Below the pieces are notes generated by a model that saw only the letters and a program-made list of their open reading frames with translations, was not told where the DNA came from and made no database searches. Both the position numbers and the translations under genes were made by a program. Shown here in pieces: positions 13,967-26,940 of a stretch of 64,000 nucleotides of DNA (its first letter is position 1; every line of letters starts with the position of its first letter). Location of the stretch: assembly GCA_018894105.1 (NCBI GenBank), contig CM032117.1, positions 709,501 to 773,500 on the forward strand, read 5' to 3'. The DNA is from Jacaranda mimosifolia (taxonomy: Eukaryota > Streptophyta > Magnoliopsida > Lamiales > Bignoniaceae).

Positions 13967-16900
13967 ATGGCGGCTAATGTGACCTGGGCTAGAAGTTTGA
14001 CAAAAAGTCAACTTGGGGGAGTCATATTTGGTTGCACAAATAGCACTATGAGAGAATGTCTCACCAGTCAACTATTCGGTTAGCTATATTATGGCCTATT
14101 TTTTTAATAAGCCTTACTTACCAAATGTGATGTCTTACTATCATTAGTTTGTTAAATGCTTAAGCACAAATCCTATGATCAATTTGGGTCAGGCTTTTCT
14201 ACCTCAAGTCTTACCTTCCTTTTGATGGTTAATAGGGCTTCCGCCTCAGCACTTTTCGTATGTAAAGAACGTTGAGCCAGGTTTGCCACTGTTTTTGTTT
14301 AACTACAGTGACAGGAAACTTCATGGCATTTATGAAGCTGCTAGCTCAGGGAAAATGAATATTGATTCATATGCTTGGACGGCAGGAGGTTCAGACAGGA
14401 CAAAGTATCCAGCCCAGGTATCACATGGAATCTTTTTGCTGGTGTTATTTTGTTAATAGTTTAAGCAAGTTTGTCAATAATGTTGTAGCTAGGGCTTCTT
14501 CTCAAAGAAAAACGGTGATACCTAATTTTTTTTTCTTTCTTTTTTACTTTTTTGGCTTCTACATGAAGGTTCAAATACGAGTCCGCCTAAAATGTCAAGC
14601 CCTTGCTGAACATCAGTTTAAGCCTATAATTGCTGACAACTATTATAGTCAAAACCATTTCTGGTTTGAACTGGATCATGCTCAAGCAAGCAAGTTGATT
14701 TCCAAGTTGTCCTCTTTAGCAATTGGTCAGAAACCCTTTATACCACAAAATCCCCAAACTTGTAGAGCATTAATGAAGAGGTATCCTTTAGATGACAGGA
14801 GGGAGGAAAGTGGAGCTCCTGGGCCACCATCTTTGATGGATAATTTTGCTGACTCCTATGATTCCAATGGAATATTGGCCCCTTCAGATGATTCGCAGTG
14901 TTTGGATGGAAACAACCAATCAATGGAGGCTTCCTTATGCATTCAAAATTATCAAATGATACAATATGATGAAAAGGACCTTATCTACATGAAGTTAAAA
15001 GAGCTGGCCCTTGGTCGTGAGAATTCAGATGCTAATACAATAGGGCGTATGGTAGAAGCTGCATCCACAGATGACGTGGAGTTGGAGCATGAAACTCATG
15101 ACAATGCTATGACAACTTTGGGAAAGGGGAATAATGAAAGTTCTTTTAATTCTCTTGATTATCCTGCTACTATAGCACAGGTACTTGTTTAGATGTCTGG
15201 TCACTGTTGTAGATAGGAGCAAGGGAGTTGCTTTGTATTACTATTGCTTGTATTTTGTCTTGACTGAACTTGAGCCACTTGGTCTGTTTGAGTCAAATTC
15301 TCAAACTTATGAAGTCTTAGTTTGGCTCATTCACTTGCAAACCATAGTCTTGTACGATTTGCACCTAGTTGGAATAGCTTACCCTTTGTCTATGTTTCCG
15401 CAGTTGTGTGGGGAAATGGAAGAGCTAAAGGCTTTCAAGCAAGGGCAAACTCTGAAGATGGAGAGTTTAGAAAAGAAGCTGGTAATCTTTCTCTTCGATA
15501 AATCCACCTTTGTGAAGCATTTAGCTCGTTATATGAATTGAACCCTTTTACCCTTTAGAATACTTGATAATCCTCTGCATCCGGCTGATAGTTGATGCAC
15601 TTAATGGGCTGAATCTACTTTTAGGTCATGATGGTTTTTTTTCGGTTGGATTATTGTAGTTTTTATTGCACTTCATATATGCCTCTATTTGAGCTTTTAC
15701 TTCACAACATAGAAGAGCAAATAGTTTCTGGTGGCACTTTTTCAGTTTAAATTTCTCAATTTTGATTCCTCACTATGTATCAGTTTGAGGCAGAACAACA
15801 AATTTATCGACTGGAAAACAGATGTCTGATATTGGAGTCTATAGCTAATCCTGCCGTAACCCTTGCTGGTGATGAAGTGCTGATTGAGTCACATGAATAT
15901 CACTTGAATCTGGATGAGTCAATATTTATAGTGGGTGGATATGATGGCGTATCATTGTCATCAGCATTGCATTCCTTCTCACCTTCACATGATGTCTTGA
16001 GATCCCTCAAGCCAATGTCTTCTGTTCGTTCATTTGCCTCAGTTGCGAAATTAAATGGAGAACTTTTTGTATTTGGTGGAGGAACAGGTTCTATGTGGTA
16101 TGATACAGGTGTTGCTTTTGTCTGCACCCTTTTCTCTTTCTCTCTTTCATTCGTTCCTCTCTGTCACCCTTCCTCTCTTAACAGTTTTATTTCTGTCTTT
16201 GTGAAGTTGAATCATTTGACACTGTAAAGAACCAATGGACTCTACGTTCTTCCCTAAACGAAAAAAAGGGCAGCTTAGCTGTTGCAGCTTTGAATGGAAT
16301 TTTTTTTGCAGTTGGTGGTGGAAATGGGGTTGAATGCTTTTCAGATGTACAAACGTTCAACCCAAATGTTGGAAGATGGATATCTGCACGCTCGATGCTA
16401 CAAAAGGTGGTAGATAAAATTGCTTGTACTAGAATATGATGTAACAGTAAATGAACTGTATTCATTGAATGAGATTGAATATTATGTGTACCATAACTTT
16501 TACAATTTAAGAATATGTATGATGAGTTAAAGATCAGTTTGATGCTTGTGTTATCTGCAGATTCACTGGTTATTTTGTTGGATTCAGCATTTAGCTAAGA
16601 TAAAGAATATATATGGCTGGGATAAGATGTAAGGCATTTAAAATATTCCTGGAAAAGTAGAAAATACTTAATCCAAACAAGGCCGGACTACTTGAAACAT
16701 TGCTTCTTATTAGGAGCAATAAATGGAAAGTATCTGCAATGTTGCAGAGTATTATCAAAATATTTCTCCATCTTGTTGCGTGGAAATAAATTAATAGAGT
16801 TGAGGAGTCTTTGTCTGTTTATAGCTCATCTATACGTGAGTAGTTTCTTTCTTGGCGATTGTATATCAAAAACTATGTGATTACTGCTCTTAAAAACTAT

Positions 16901-18037
16901 GATTTTTGTTAAATGTTAATCCCCCCATATGTCTGTGTCTTTCTTTTACAGAGGTTTGCTCTTGCTGCTGTAGAGTTCCATGGTGCACTCTATGCTGTTG
17001 GTGGATACGATGGAAACAACTATTTGAAGTAAGTTCTGAAGCTGCTTTGCAAATGAATTGTATTAGCGCTCATGCACTTTGAGGCATGCTCAAACTGGGA
17101 AATTAAAAAAAGAAGGTGCATTTGATTCCTTATGTTTATCTTGTTTGAAGGGATTGGGGGATTTGTTTTGATTGTGGAGGAGTTCTTTTGCTGCTTATTT
17201 TCATTAAATCTGCAGAAAATTGACTGCATGATGTCTTAGTTGCTCCATAAAGATGACATGACCCCGCCAGTGGACCATAATATCTTTCCTGTTTATATTT
17301 TAAGTGCCTTCACCCAGGATTCTACTGTCTAGGTCTGCTGAAAGATATGACCCTAGAGAACATTCTTGGACCAGAATCAGCAGTATGGATACAAAAAGAA
17401 GCTGCCACTCATTGGTGGTAATAAATGAAAAGTTGTAAGTTCTTTCCTTTGCTCTCTTTTTGAATATTTATTGGACCATTGATCTACTATCTCATTTCTA
17501 TACATTCAGTCGTGCCACTGTCTTAGTACCCAGAGTTTTCTCCTGATTACTTTTGACAAATTACTTTTTGTGGCCTTTCTGGAAATTGAAAAACCTTGTA
17601 AGAATATCCATGGATTTCTAACTTGTCTATATACCCCCATCGCATGTTGTATTGTTCTGCAGATATGCCCTTGGTGGTTATGATGGGACAACGATGGTGC
17701 CTAGCGTTGAGATATATGATCCTCGTCTTGGAACATGGATGAGTGGGGAGCCCATGAACCAAGGCAGGGGATATTCAGCTGCTGCAGTTCTTAAGGAATC
17801 CATCTATGTTATTGGAGGGGTTAAAGCTGATGGAAACATAGTGGACATGGTATGCAATGGCTATCTTTGTCTTCACAGTCCTTTTTCCTTTACATTTTGT
17901 CTTTGGCTTGTGACTCTAATTAGTAATGCAAAATGCAGATTGAGTGTTACAGGGAAGGTGAAGGTTGGGAAGCAACAAATTTGAGGGCAGTAGGAAAAAG
18001 GTGCTTTGCCTCAGCTATTGTATTAGGAAGGGATTGA
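13967..18037 (+). CDS. DCD domain plus kelch-repeat protein
   Basis: Plant protein pairing a Development and Cell Death domain with a kelch propeller; relatives respond to stress and cell-death cues, but the partner is not readable from sequence. Exons: 13915-14078, 14236-14417, 14569-15180, 15404-15481, 15784-16108, 16207-16406, 16952-17028, 17333-17434, 17663-17849 and 17939-18037, in phase. From ATG 13967 the product is 657 residues. The DCD domain covers about 11-145 (LGGVIFGCT, FLFNYSDRKLHGIYEA, FWFELDH). A variable linker follows to 302, then a short coiled coil (303-343), then six kelch motifs with GG pairs (IVGGYDG, FVFGGG, AVGGGNG, AVGGYDG, ALGGYDG, VIGGV). The frame stays open to 13915 and may begin in an upstream exon, so the true start is uncertain. 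Remembered relative At5g01660. Confidence 0.9.
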
Positions 18038-18664
18038 AGTGACTAAATACCTACTGAACATTTGATATTTTGTCTGAGGCCCCTTATATTTTGACTTTAC
18101 TAATTGATAAATATAATGTAAGAAATTCAAATTTCCTCATTGCGCAAGCAACTATTGCAGCACTTAAAATGCAATAGCATTTCCGAATTATATTTTGATG
18201 TTATACGATGACATCAAAATAAGAAAAATAATAGTTATAAGCCATATAACATACGTATTTATATTTTAAAAAATAAAAGTGATATAGTTTATATAATATT
18301 ATATATATATATATATTATTTATATAATACATATATTTAAAGTTATTTGAGTTTGAACTCATGTTTCACACATATAAATATGAGTGCGGTGGTCATTTGT
18401 TCAATTGATCAGTATTCATTCACTTGAAAAAAATTTATTATTTTCACTTTTTGTAAGTGAATTTAGATTTTTTCTAACTGTATAACAACATTTTCACTTT
18501 CATAAGTAGGTTCGTTTTTCCTAGTTATTCAATAGCCCCTCAGGTTCTTTGAATCTCGAATAATATTTAAAATCCTCCATTTTTAATCATCTTATAAATT
18601 ACTTTAAAAAAGAAAAATCTTCATTGTGATTAAGTGGAAGGAGTTATAAGCGTTTGAAAAAAGG
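18038..18664. other. Kelch gene 3' flank
   Basis: Presumed 3' UTR and AT-rich spacer. A TA microsatellite lies at 18298-18318. No gene is seen. Confidence 0.6.
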
Positions 18665-19094
18665 GGCACTTATTAAAAAGTACAAAAACCACTTTTCAAA
18701 TTTATGTTCAGTCCCCACTTGAATTTTTATAGAATGAGTTCTTTAGTTTTGTTAAAATTTTAGAGATCATTCCCTACTTATTTGATTTGATAAAAATACC
18801 CTTAAGTATAATATTTTTCACTCATTTTCTTCACTTCTTTTCTATCCACACAACCAAACACCCTTTATCTCCATTCCCAAACACTAAACCCTACATTCAT
18901 ATTTCATTATCAGGAAAAATAAAATAAAATTGAGCTTGATGGCGCGAATGAGGAGCCCGATGGCTCTACATTTGACAAGCAATTGTAGTATAAAATATTC
19001 AACCTTTCAGTACACATTATCTGAAAGTAGGAATATATAATTTGTTTATGTAAAGTACATTTTACAAGGAATTGTAGCACAAAACATTCAATTT

Positions 19095-19690
19095 TTATAC
19101 TTCAACCTAAAATTGTATTTCATTTTACATAAAATTGTATTCTATTATTTAAGTTTTATACTTCAAGTGTTCTACTAATTGATTATCCAAAATTGTACTG
19201 CAATTGTTAGCGTCTTATATTTCAAGTGTTCTGGAATTGCAATTCTTTTTATATAAAATTGTATTTCATTTATCTGAAATTGTACTTCATTTTATATAAA
19301 ATCGTACTCTATTATTAAATTTATATACTTCAAGGGTTTTATTTATTAATTATCCAAAACTGTGCTGCAATTACTAGGGTTTTATTCTTCAAGTATTCTA
19401 AAATTGTACTTCTTTTTATATGAAATTGTACTTCATTACCTAAAATTATACTTTATTTTACATAAAATTGTACTCTATTATTTAAGTTTTATACTTCAAG
19501 AATTCTACTAATTGATTATCCAAAATTGTACTGCAATTGCTGGCGTCTTATACTTGAAGTGTTTTGGAATTATACTTCATTTTTTATAAAATTGTATTTC
19601 GTTTATCTGAAATTGTACTTCATTTTATACTTCATTTTACCTAAAATTGTACTCTATTATTGGAGTTCTATACTTCAAGTGTTCTATTTG
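19095..19690. repeat. Minisatellite family A (about 165-bp unit)
   Basis: About four degenerate units. Each contains AAATTGTACTTCATTTTA, CTCTATTATT, TATACTTCAAGTGTTCTA and AATTGATTATCCAAAATTG in that order. No frame persists through the array. Confidence 0.7.
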
Positions 19691-20990
19691 TTGATTTAAC
19701 ATGAAAATGTAGCATGTGCATGTTGTCCGAGATATCGGTGCTTTCGTACTTCAATAAGAGAGATTTATACTTGATTTCTGGATATATGTACTTCATTGCG
19801 GTAATTATGTACTAAATTTAGAGTGAAAATGTAGCATGTGCATGTTGTCCGAGAGCATGAACAAATGTGTGAGATATTACTTCAACAAGGGAGATTTTAT
19901 ACAAAGTGTATTTCAATATAACACCATATATACTTCGTTTGTTTTATATTTGTACTTCATTTATACTGAAAATATACTATCAAAGCATTAACAAGTACAT
20001 GAGATATTACTTCAATAAGAGAGATTTATACTTGATTTCAGGACAAACAATAATCTCAAAATATTGTATTTGACCCTCACTATAATTATTAGAGACTAAT
20101 TATTTAATTGCATAAATTGTACTTCAATATAACATCATATATATTTCGTTTGTTATGTATTTGTACTTCATTTATACTGAAAATATACTAGCAGAGCATG
20201 AACAAATGCATGAGATATTACTTTAATAAGGGAGATTTATACTTGATTTCAGGACATATGTACTTCATTGCGGCAATTATGTACTTGATTTCTTGTTTTT
20301 TGTATTAATAGTGATGAACTTGAGTTTTGTTCCATGATTTGCCTTTATTTCTTGGTAATTAACAACCAAAACTCTAAAAATGTATCTAATATTTAGTATG
20401 ATATGAATAAAATAATGTTAAAGTATTGAAGTGATAACCACTAGTGTTCAACGAATCAGAGTTATCATTCATAGTATGCAAAGTATACTTATGGATTGAA
20501 AGTTGTATACATATGAGCATTTGACAATCATATCCATCTTATCATTAGTACAAATATGTACTTCACCTGGTTCGATAGTCTCAAAATATTGTACTTGACC
20601 CCCACTACAATTATTAGAGACTAATTATTCAATTGCATAAAGTGTACTTTAACATAATACCATATATACTTCGTTTATTATGTATTTGTACTTTATTTCC
20701 CACATATTGTACTGAACTTCGCTACAATGTTTCACTTTAATTGAAGTGTACTTCAACATAACACCATATATACTTCGTTTGTTCTGTATTTATACATTAT
20801 TTTTTGCATATTATACTAAACCTCGCTACAATGTTTCACTTTAATTGAATAATACTTTAACATAACACCATATATACTTCGTTTGTTTTGTATTTGTACT
20901 TGATTTTTCGTATATTGTACTGAACCTCACTACAATATTTTACTTTAATTGAATGGTACTTCAACATAACGCCGCATCCATGTATATATA
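19690..20990. repeat. Minisatellite families B and C
   Basis: Family B (19690-20290) repeats units with GAGATATTACTTCAATAAG, GAGATTTATACTTGATTTC and TACTTCATTGCGG. Family C (about 20620-20990) has about four units of some 105 bp with CATAACACCATATATACTTC, GTATTTGTACTT and CTACAATGTTTCACTTTAAT. Copies are degenerate and mixed with unique sequence. Confidence 0.65.
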
Positions 20991-21139
20991 AAATGAGTCT
21001 TTTTCAATGCATCAAAATGTTTTGACCCCATATTGGATTTCACATGCTCCAATTTAGCTTGAAAATATTAGGGGAACAACGAGAGCAGACCTCATTATGT
21101 CTTGTCATTGTTGCAATCAAATAAAGAAAAATTAGTATA

Positions 21140-21990
21140 TAAACAGATTATATACTACCACTTTCAGATAATGTGCACTGAAAAATTGAATATTTTGTAC
21201 TACAATTGCTTTTAAAATGTACTTCAGATACTCAGATTATGTATTTACTACTACTTTCAAATAATGTGTACTGAAATGTTGAATGTTTTGTACTACAGTT
21301 GTTTCTAAAATGTACTTTATATACTCAGATTATGTACTACCACTTTCAGATAATGTGTACTGAAAGCTTGAATGTTTTGTATTATAGTTGCTACTAAAAT
21401 ATATTTCAGATACATATATTATGTACTACCACTTTCAGATAATGTGATTATGTACTACCACTTTAAGATAATGTGTACTGAAAATTTGAATATTTTGTAC
21501 TACAGTTGCTTCTAAAATGTACTTTAAATATACAAATTATGTTAATGTGTACTGAAAGGTTGAATATTTTGTACTATAATTGCTTCTAAAATCTACTTCA
21601 AATACACAGATTATATATTACACTTTCAGATAATGTGTACTGAAAAGTTGAATATTTTGTCCTACAGTTGTTTTTAAAATGTACTGCAAATACACAAATT
21701 ATATACTACACTTTCAGTTAATGTATACTGCAGGTTTGAATGATTTTGTACTACAGATATTTTTAAAATGTACTGCATGTACACAAATTATATACTATAA
21801 TTTTATTTAATCTGCACGCTTGAATGTTTTGTACTACAAATGCTTTTAAAATGTACTGCAGTTACATAGATTATATACTACACTTTTACCTAATGTGTAC
21901 TGCAAACTTAATTATTTATACTATATTTGCTTCTTAAATGTATTGCAGTTACACATATTATATACTACACTTTTGCCTAATATGTATTGT
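21140..21990. repeat. Minisatellite family D (about 85-95-bp unit)
   Basis: Roughly nine to ten units with TATGTACTACCACTTTCAGA, TAATGTGTACTGAAA, GAATGTTTTGTACTACA and CTTCTAAAATGTACTTCA. Two inverted copies lie at 18976-19095 on the other side of the element, which makes the whole structure able to fold back. Confidence 0.75.
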
Positions 21991-22150
21991 AGGTATTTTT
22001 TTTTTTTTTTCAGTTACAAGAACATATGAGTCTTTTTAAAAGATATGGGGAGTGATTTCTAAGTTTTGTGAAAAAATGGGGAGTTTAGTGTGTAAAAATT
22101 TAAATGGAGATTGATCACTAAAATGAAAGTAGGATTAAATTTTTTTTTCT

Positions 22151-22520
22151 AATTAACTGTTGAAACAACTTGAAGACAAAGGGCTTTTAATATTTCTGAA
22201 TTAAGCTCAAATAAAACAAAGTAAAATTTTAAAATAAATTTAAATAGATTAAAATTCGATTGATTCACAATTTTACTTTATTAAGTTCGAATTTAAATTT
22301 ACTGAAGTACCCCTCCAACCATATATGACGGGATGTAGAAAGATTGAGAAAAAACATCGCGATTCACGTGCTGCATAGTGAGGCATATTTACATGACAGT
22401 TGTCCGTCACGATAGGGTTATTTTGGTCAGTAGAATTTGAAGATGGGTAGCAACTAGCAAGAGGGTTGAGGCACGTGACGGAACCATTCCCTCTCTCTGC
22501 TGATTAACTGCAGTTTTATG
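22151..22520. other. Spacer before the VHA-D gene
   Basis: AT-rich spacer that should contain the VHA-D promoter. No gene is seen. Confidence 0.5.
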
Positions 22521-23887
22521 TAGTTGCTCATATTAAATAAAAACTCCATGCTCATCATTGCAAGCGTCTCCATCTCCATTGCACGAATCTCTTCTGTTTT
22601 TGCTCTTTCCTTCCTCAATTTCTCACTTGGATCGCGGGTTGTCGTCTTAATTCATCCTCACTTTTGTGGTTTTTCTAACCCTCTCGTTGTCTCAATTAAG
22701 GTATTTTCGAAACCCTAACTTACTGACTTTATTGATTGAACCGTTGTTTGCTGATCCGCTAGTTTTATTTCTGCTGTACGATGTTTTTGATGATTATGAT
22801 TTGGATCTGTGTTGGTTGAGATGTTTTTCTTATTTCGTTTTGTTATTTGGCTTCTGAAATACTTTTGCCTGATTGACATTCAGATTCTAGCGTATATAAT
22901 TGAACTTGTTGAGAATTTCCAAGGTTCTTTGCTTAATATTGGTTGAGAATTGATCTTCAATTGATATTGAATATATGCCTTTGTTTTGGGTGATCTGGAT
23001 TTGGTCTGGAATTGAGATCACACTCTTCAACTCTCCGATATTTGTCTAAACTTCTCATGATTTTGTATTATTGAGTTTTTGGTAGATATATTAGGCTGGA
23101 GGAAATTTAGGGAAGGATCAAGTTAACATAAGTTTTGAAAGCTGTAAAAGTGATGCAAGGTCAATATTTTGTTAACTTTTTAGATATTGATAGCAGAAAT
23201 AATTGATTTCATCCTCACATTGGGTCTCTTTGCTTCGGGTACACTATCTTATTTTTCCTTAATTCCCCCCCCCCCCCCCCCCCCCCCCCCCAAAAAAAAT
23301 TCTGATGTTTAAATTAAGTGCTTATTGTCTTGAAGTTCTGGTAGCTCTGAGTGTTGAAGCGATTCACTTTAGGAAATTTTGGTTGGAACAAAGCTTTCCA
23401 CTGCAAATGCAGTAAAAGGATCATGTTTTAGAAACGTAGTTAGGTATGTCACTGTTTTAGAATGTTTTCAAATTTTTATATTTCACCTCTTCATTTTCCA
23501 TTTTTGTTAAATAATATAGATTAAGAAATGTGTCAGCCTAGTATGAAGAAAATATGGATTTGCTGGACTCATCCGACTGTCAGTTAATTAGGTTATTGTG
23601 TGCTATAATAATATTGACCATAACATTGCTACTTTGTGTCTTATTGCTTCAGGTGTGAAAAAAGAATAAGCAATAATAAGATAAGATAACCGGTTGAGAA
23701 AGAGTTGTTTGGTAATTTTTTATTTTGTTTTCCGTATTGTTTTCAGTTAGGTATATTTGTAATCTTTTTAAGCTCTAGAAGAGGTAAAACTATTCAGCTT
23801 ATCTGTAATGCTGTAACACAAATGTCAGTCTTGCTGATTAATCTGTATCATAATTTGTTTTCTCTTTCAGCCATAAAATTTGAGAAG
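22521..23887 (+). promoter_or_regulatory. VHA-D 5' leader with a 1.17-kb leader intron
   Basis: A leader exon probably ends at 22700 (AAG before GTATTT). The intron would run 22701-23870, ending TCTCTTTCAG, and 17 bases of leader then precede ATG 23888. A leader intron is known for plant VHA-D genes with an uninterrupted coding exon and often boosts expression. The transcription start was not located. The intron contains a 27-C run at 23265-23291. Confidence 0.6.
23265..23291. repeat. 27-base cytosine homopolymer
   Basis: Uninterrupted C run followed by eight A, inside the VHA-D leader intron. The length may be approximate because such runs are hard to sequence. Confidence 0.85.
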
Positions 23888-24673
23888 ATGTCAGGACAGA
23901 GCCAGCGATTGAATGTTGTTCCTACTGTTACGATGCTTGGAGTAATGAAAGCTCGACTTGTTGGGGCTACAAGAGGCCATGCATTGCTCAAGAAGAAGAG
24001 TGATGCTTTGACTGTGCAATTTCGGCAGATCCTCAAGAAGATTGTATCAACAAAAGAATCAATGGGAGAGGTCATGAAAACTTCCTCCTTTGCCCTTACA
24101 GAAGCTAAATACGTTGCAGGTGAGAACATCAAGCACATTGTTCGTGAAAATGTTCAAAGTGCAGCACTAAAGGTTCGATCGCGTCAGGAAAATGTTGCTG
24201 GTGTGAAACTTCCTAAATTTGAATATTTTATTGATGGAGAAACTAAGAATGACTTGACTGGATTGGCAAGAGGTGGCCAGCAAGTTCAAGCTTGTCGCGG
24301 CGCATACGTGAAAGCTATTGAGCTGCTTGTTGAGCTTGCTACTCTCCAGACATCATTCTTGACCCTTGATGAAGCCATCAAGACCACAAATCGCAGGGTC
24401 AATGCCCTGGAGAATGTTGTGAAGCCACGATTAGAAAATACAATAAGTTACATCAAAGCAGAATTGGATGAGTTGGAAAGGGAGGATTTCTTTAGGCTGA
24501 AAAAGATACAAGGTTACAAGAGGAGAGAGGTTGAGAGACAGCGTGAAGCTGCCAAGGCATATGCAGAAGAGAAGTTTGCTGAGGAAGTTTCTTTGAAGAG
24601 GGGTATTTCTGTTAGTTCGGCGCATGACATGTTATCCCAGTCTGCGCAGAAAGATGAGGACATAATCTTTTGA
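23888..24673 (+). CDS. VHA-D: V-type proton ATPase subunit D
   Basis: Central rotor-stalk subunit of the vacuolar H+-ATPase, linking ATP hydrolysis in V1 to the membrane ring at the tonoplast and trans-Golgi/early endosome. One uninterrupted exon of 261 residues, the usual plant length. The start MSGQSQRLNVVPTVTMLGVM and the long alpha-helical coiled-coil segments are typical: GHALLKKKSDALT near 31-43 in the N-terminal helix, and RRVNALENVVKPRLENTI followed by LDELEREDFFRLKKIQ in the C-terminal helix. Nothing is missing or broken. ATG 23888 is the conserved start; the frame is open further upstream but enters intron sequence. Remembered relative At3g58730. Confidence 0.97.
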   Translation: MSGQSQRLNVVPTVTMLGVMKARLVGATRGHALLKKKSDALTVQFRQILKKIVSTKESMGEVMKTSSFALTEAKYVAGENIKHIVRENVQSAALKVRSRQENVAGVKLPKFEYFIDGETKNDLTGLARGGQQVQACRGAYVKAIELLVELATLQTSFLTLDEAIKTTNRRVNALENVVKPRLENTISYIKAELDELEREDFFRLKKIQGYKRREVERQREAAKAYAEEKFAEEVSLKRGISVSSAHDMLSQSAQKDEDIIF

Positions 24674-26149
24674 GATAGAGGTTAATTTGATTTATTCACT
24701 TGTGCTGTGTGGCTTTGCTCGGTTCCTTGTTTTATTTAGAAGGCGTGATAGTACTATTTGGTGGACAGGGTATATTTGTCGAAATAAGAGCCCAAGGCAC
24801 GCATGTGTTTATTCATCAATCTATAAACCTGGTGATCATGAGAATTTTGATGTTTCACGATTTCCTGTTTTATGTGGGACTGCTGCTTTTGACAGCTTAA
24901 TGATGTAATTTAAATACTTAATCATATATTCATCCACTAAAACCTAAGCTCTATTTTAATATTTTTTTTTATGTTTAATGTACGGAACCAATTATATGTA
25001 GTTGGTCTGCTGCTGCTATGATGATGATCACGGATGAGGTGCAGCTCTTGCTATGTGTGACGTGCTTGGTACACATCAATCTAATGGCTGGTGAATGTTG
25101 GACCCTCACTTATTATCTGAATCTGATTTTGGTTAGGCACCGTGAAGTTCTCTTATTATGGTTTCTTCCTGAAAAGGGGTGCTAAAGTGCAATATTTTCA
25201 CATCTTGATCCAGTTCACTAGCAAGTGATTGCTCTTCCATCGTCCATCAATATTAGTGCTATAAAGCCAAATAAATGGGAGGGAAACTTGAAATTTTTAC
25301 ACTGGAAAACATATATAAGCAAATTTGTCTATCAAAATTATTTATATTGCGGTGGTGAAGGATGTTCCAAACAAAGACTGTGAATAGACCAAGATGGAAA
25401 TGAGATACACTACACGATAGCACCAATAAGGCCTGTAGCCTGTAGACTGTAGTCTTAATTCCCAATTGGGATGCAACTTCTTGATCCATGCTCATGTGGA
25501 GTTCACCAGGGCATGCAGAAGCACATGATACTTGCCTCTCAGCTCTGTAAACACTTGGTTGTTGCAGCATTGCATCCTCTGGGAAGGTAGTACACTAAGA
25601 GAGGAGGTGAGTTCGAATTTCAAATTATACAGGTTTCACCTCCTTGCATGTATATTGGCAGGTGACATTTCCCAATGGTGGGGGAAACTCTTCTCATGGC
25701 ACAAAATTTACGAAGTAGAGGAATCTGTATAAATTATCAGCTAGCTGATTTGCAACTTAAATCATCACCCTTGCAAAATGATGTATAAATGTTAAAGTTG
25801 TAAGGTCACGTCTGATAACAAACACAAGTCAAGACAAGCAGTTAGTGCCTGCTTTTGTGCTGCCAAGTTAAGGTAAATAATACCCAACAGAAGCCAATCT
25901 GCTGGTACCTAAAGAAGGCACATTATTAGCAAAGGTTTCACCAATCATCTAATGGCGCAGGAATAACTGTATTTTTCGTGTACGTCACAACTGGGATCCC
26001 GTATAGAAATAACTCTTTAAGTCGCAAGAGCAATTGGAATATAAAGATAACATCAAAGCAGCTGCTAAGACAACTGAAAAGTAAAGGAGGATGACATATT
26101 TCATCCAATCACCAATTCTTAGCATTGATGTGGGCCTTATCAGTACTAT
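24674..26149. other. VHA-D 3' UTR and intergenic sequence
   Basis: The first few hundred bases are probably 3' UTR. The rest is ordinary AT-rich spacer. The minus-strand open frame at 25259-25570 has no recognisable homology and lacks good splice context. Confidence 0.5.
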
Positions 26150-26940
26150 TCCATTGGGCCACACAAATCAAGCATGATATTTAAATCAGCTCAAAGCGCA
26201 ATCTTGATCACAAGTAATTTTGATGGGCCAATTGACCAACTCCAATTAATTAACAAAATAAAATCTTAATTGTTGGGATGAACTTATTCATGAATGACTT
26301 AGATTGAACAACAATTCAATTTGTTCATATGGTTTATCAGTGTAAAATGTCGAGTGATTGCCATTTACAAGGTATGCAATTAATTCTTTACTAGTTTTAT
26401 TCTCTCGACAATACTTTTACATTCATTTTACTGACTTGAGAAAAAGTATGCATCCCAGCATTTCTAATCGAATTTGTGATTTAAAAATTTTGAGTTTGGA
26501 CTCAGGATTATAAGACCATGAAAAGATCATTTCTACCTTTATCTTATTCCTAGTGTTATCATATTGGTTGAGGTTATCTTTATCCTCATCAAGCATGTTG
26601 GGGTATAAATGGACAATGGAGTCGTATTAAAAGGATTGCAATGATATATACCATTTCGTTTAGTATAAATGCTTCTCCCTTTTCACTCACAATAGGACCT
26701 ACAAAGGGATTCAAGTAATATCAACCCAGAGTTATAAACATCATCCTGCAACTTCTCTTCGTGCCTGAATAAAATATGGTCATGAATAAGCTATAAAGTA
26801 GCTGGTTGGCTGAGAAAGATAGAGCAAAAGTAAAGTTTGTTTTTACCCTGATTTTGCTGGCAATTCCCTTTTGCCCACAAAACAAAGATATAACATAGGT
26901 TGGACGTAATAGCTCTATTTTCAACTCAACAACCATTGAT
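26150..26940. repeat. Long direct repeat, copy 1
   Basis: Matches 63217-64000 in the same orientation at roughly 90 percent by eye. It begins at GGGCCACACAAATCAAGC. Both copies keep a short minus-strand frame containing PTYVISLFCGQKG. The second copy runs off the window, so its full length is unknown. Family not recognised. Confidence 0.8.

Larger units (their letters stand above)
18665..22150. mobile_element. Fold-back type non-autonomous element built of minisatellites
   Basis: The outer parts, about 18690-18800 and 22030-22140, are diverged inverted copies of each other (for example AGAGATCATTCCCT against the reverse complement of AGTGATTTCTAAG). Inside them, the sequence at 18976-19095 is the inverted form of the unit repeated at 21140-21990. 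The core between holds further tandem families, nearly all carrying a TGTACTTCA-like core. No coding capacity is seen. Exact ends and target duplication could not be fixed, so the superfamily is unknown; Mutator-like is a guess from the long inverted ends. Confidence 0.6.

Noticed and set aside
19095..21990. CRISPR array
   Set aside because: Units are long, degenerate and contiguous without unique spacers, and the window is plant nuclear DNA.
25259..25570. Minus-strand 103-codon frame
   Set aside because: No recognisable family and no supporting neighbouring exons; probably a chance frame in spacer.
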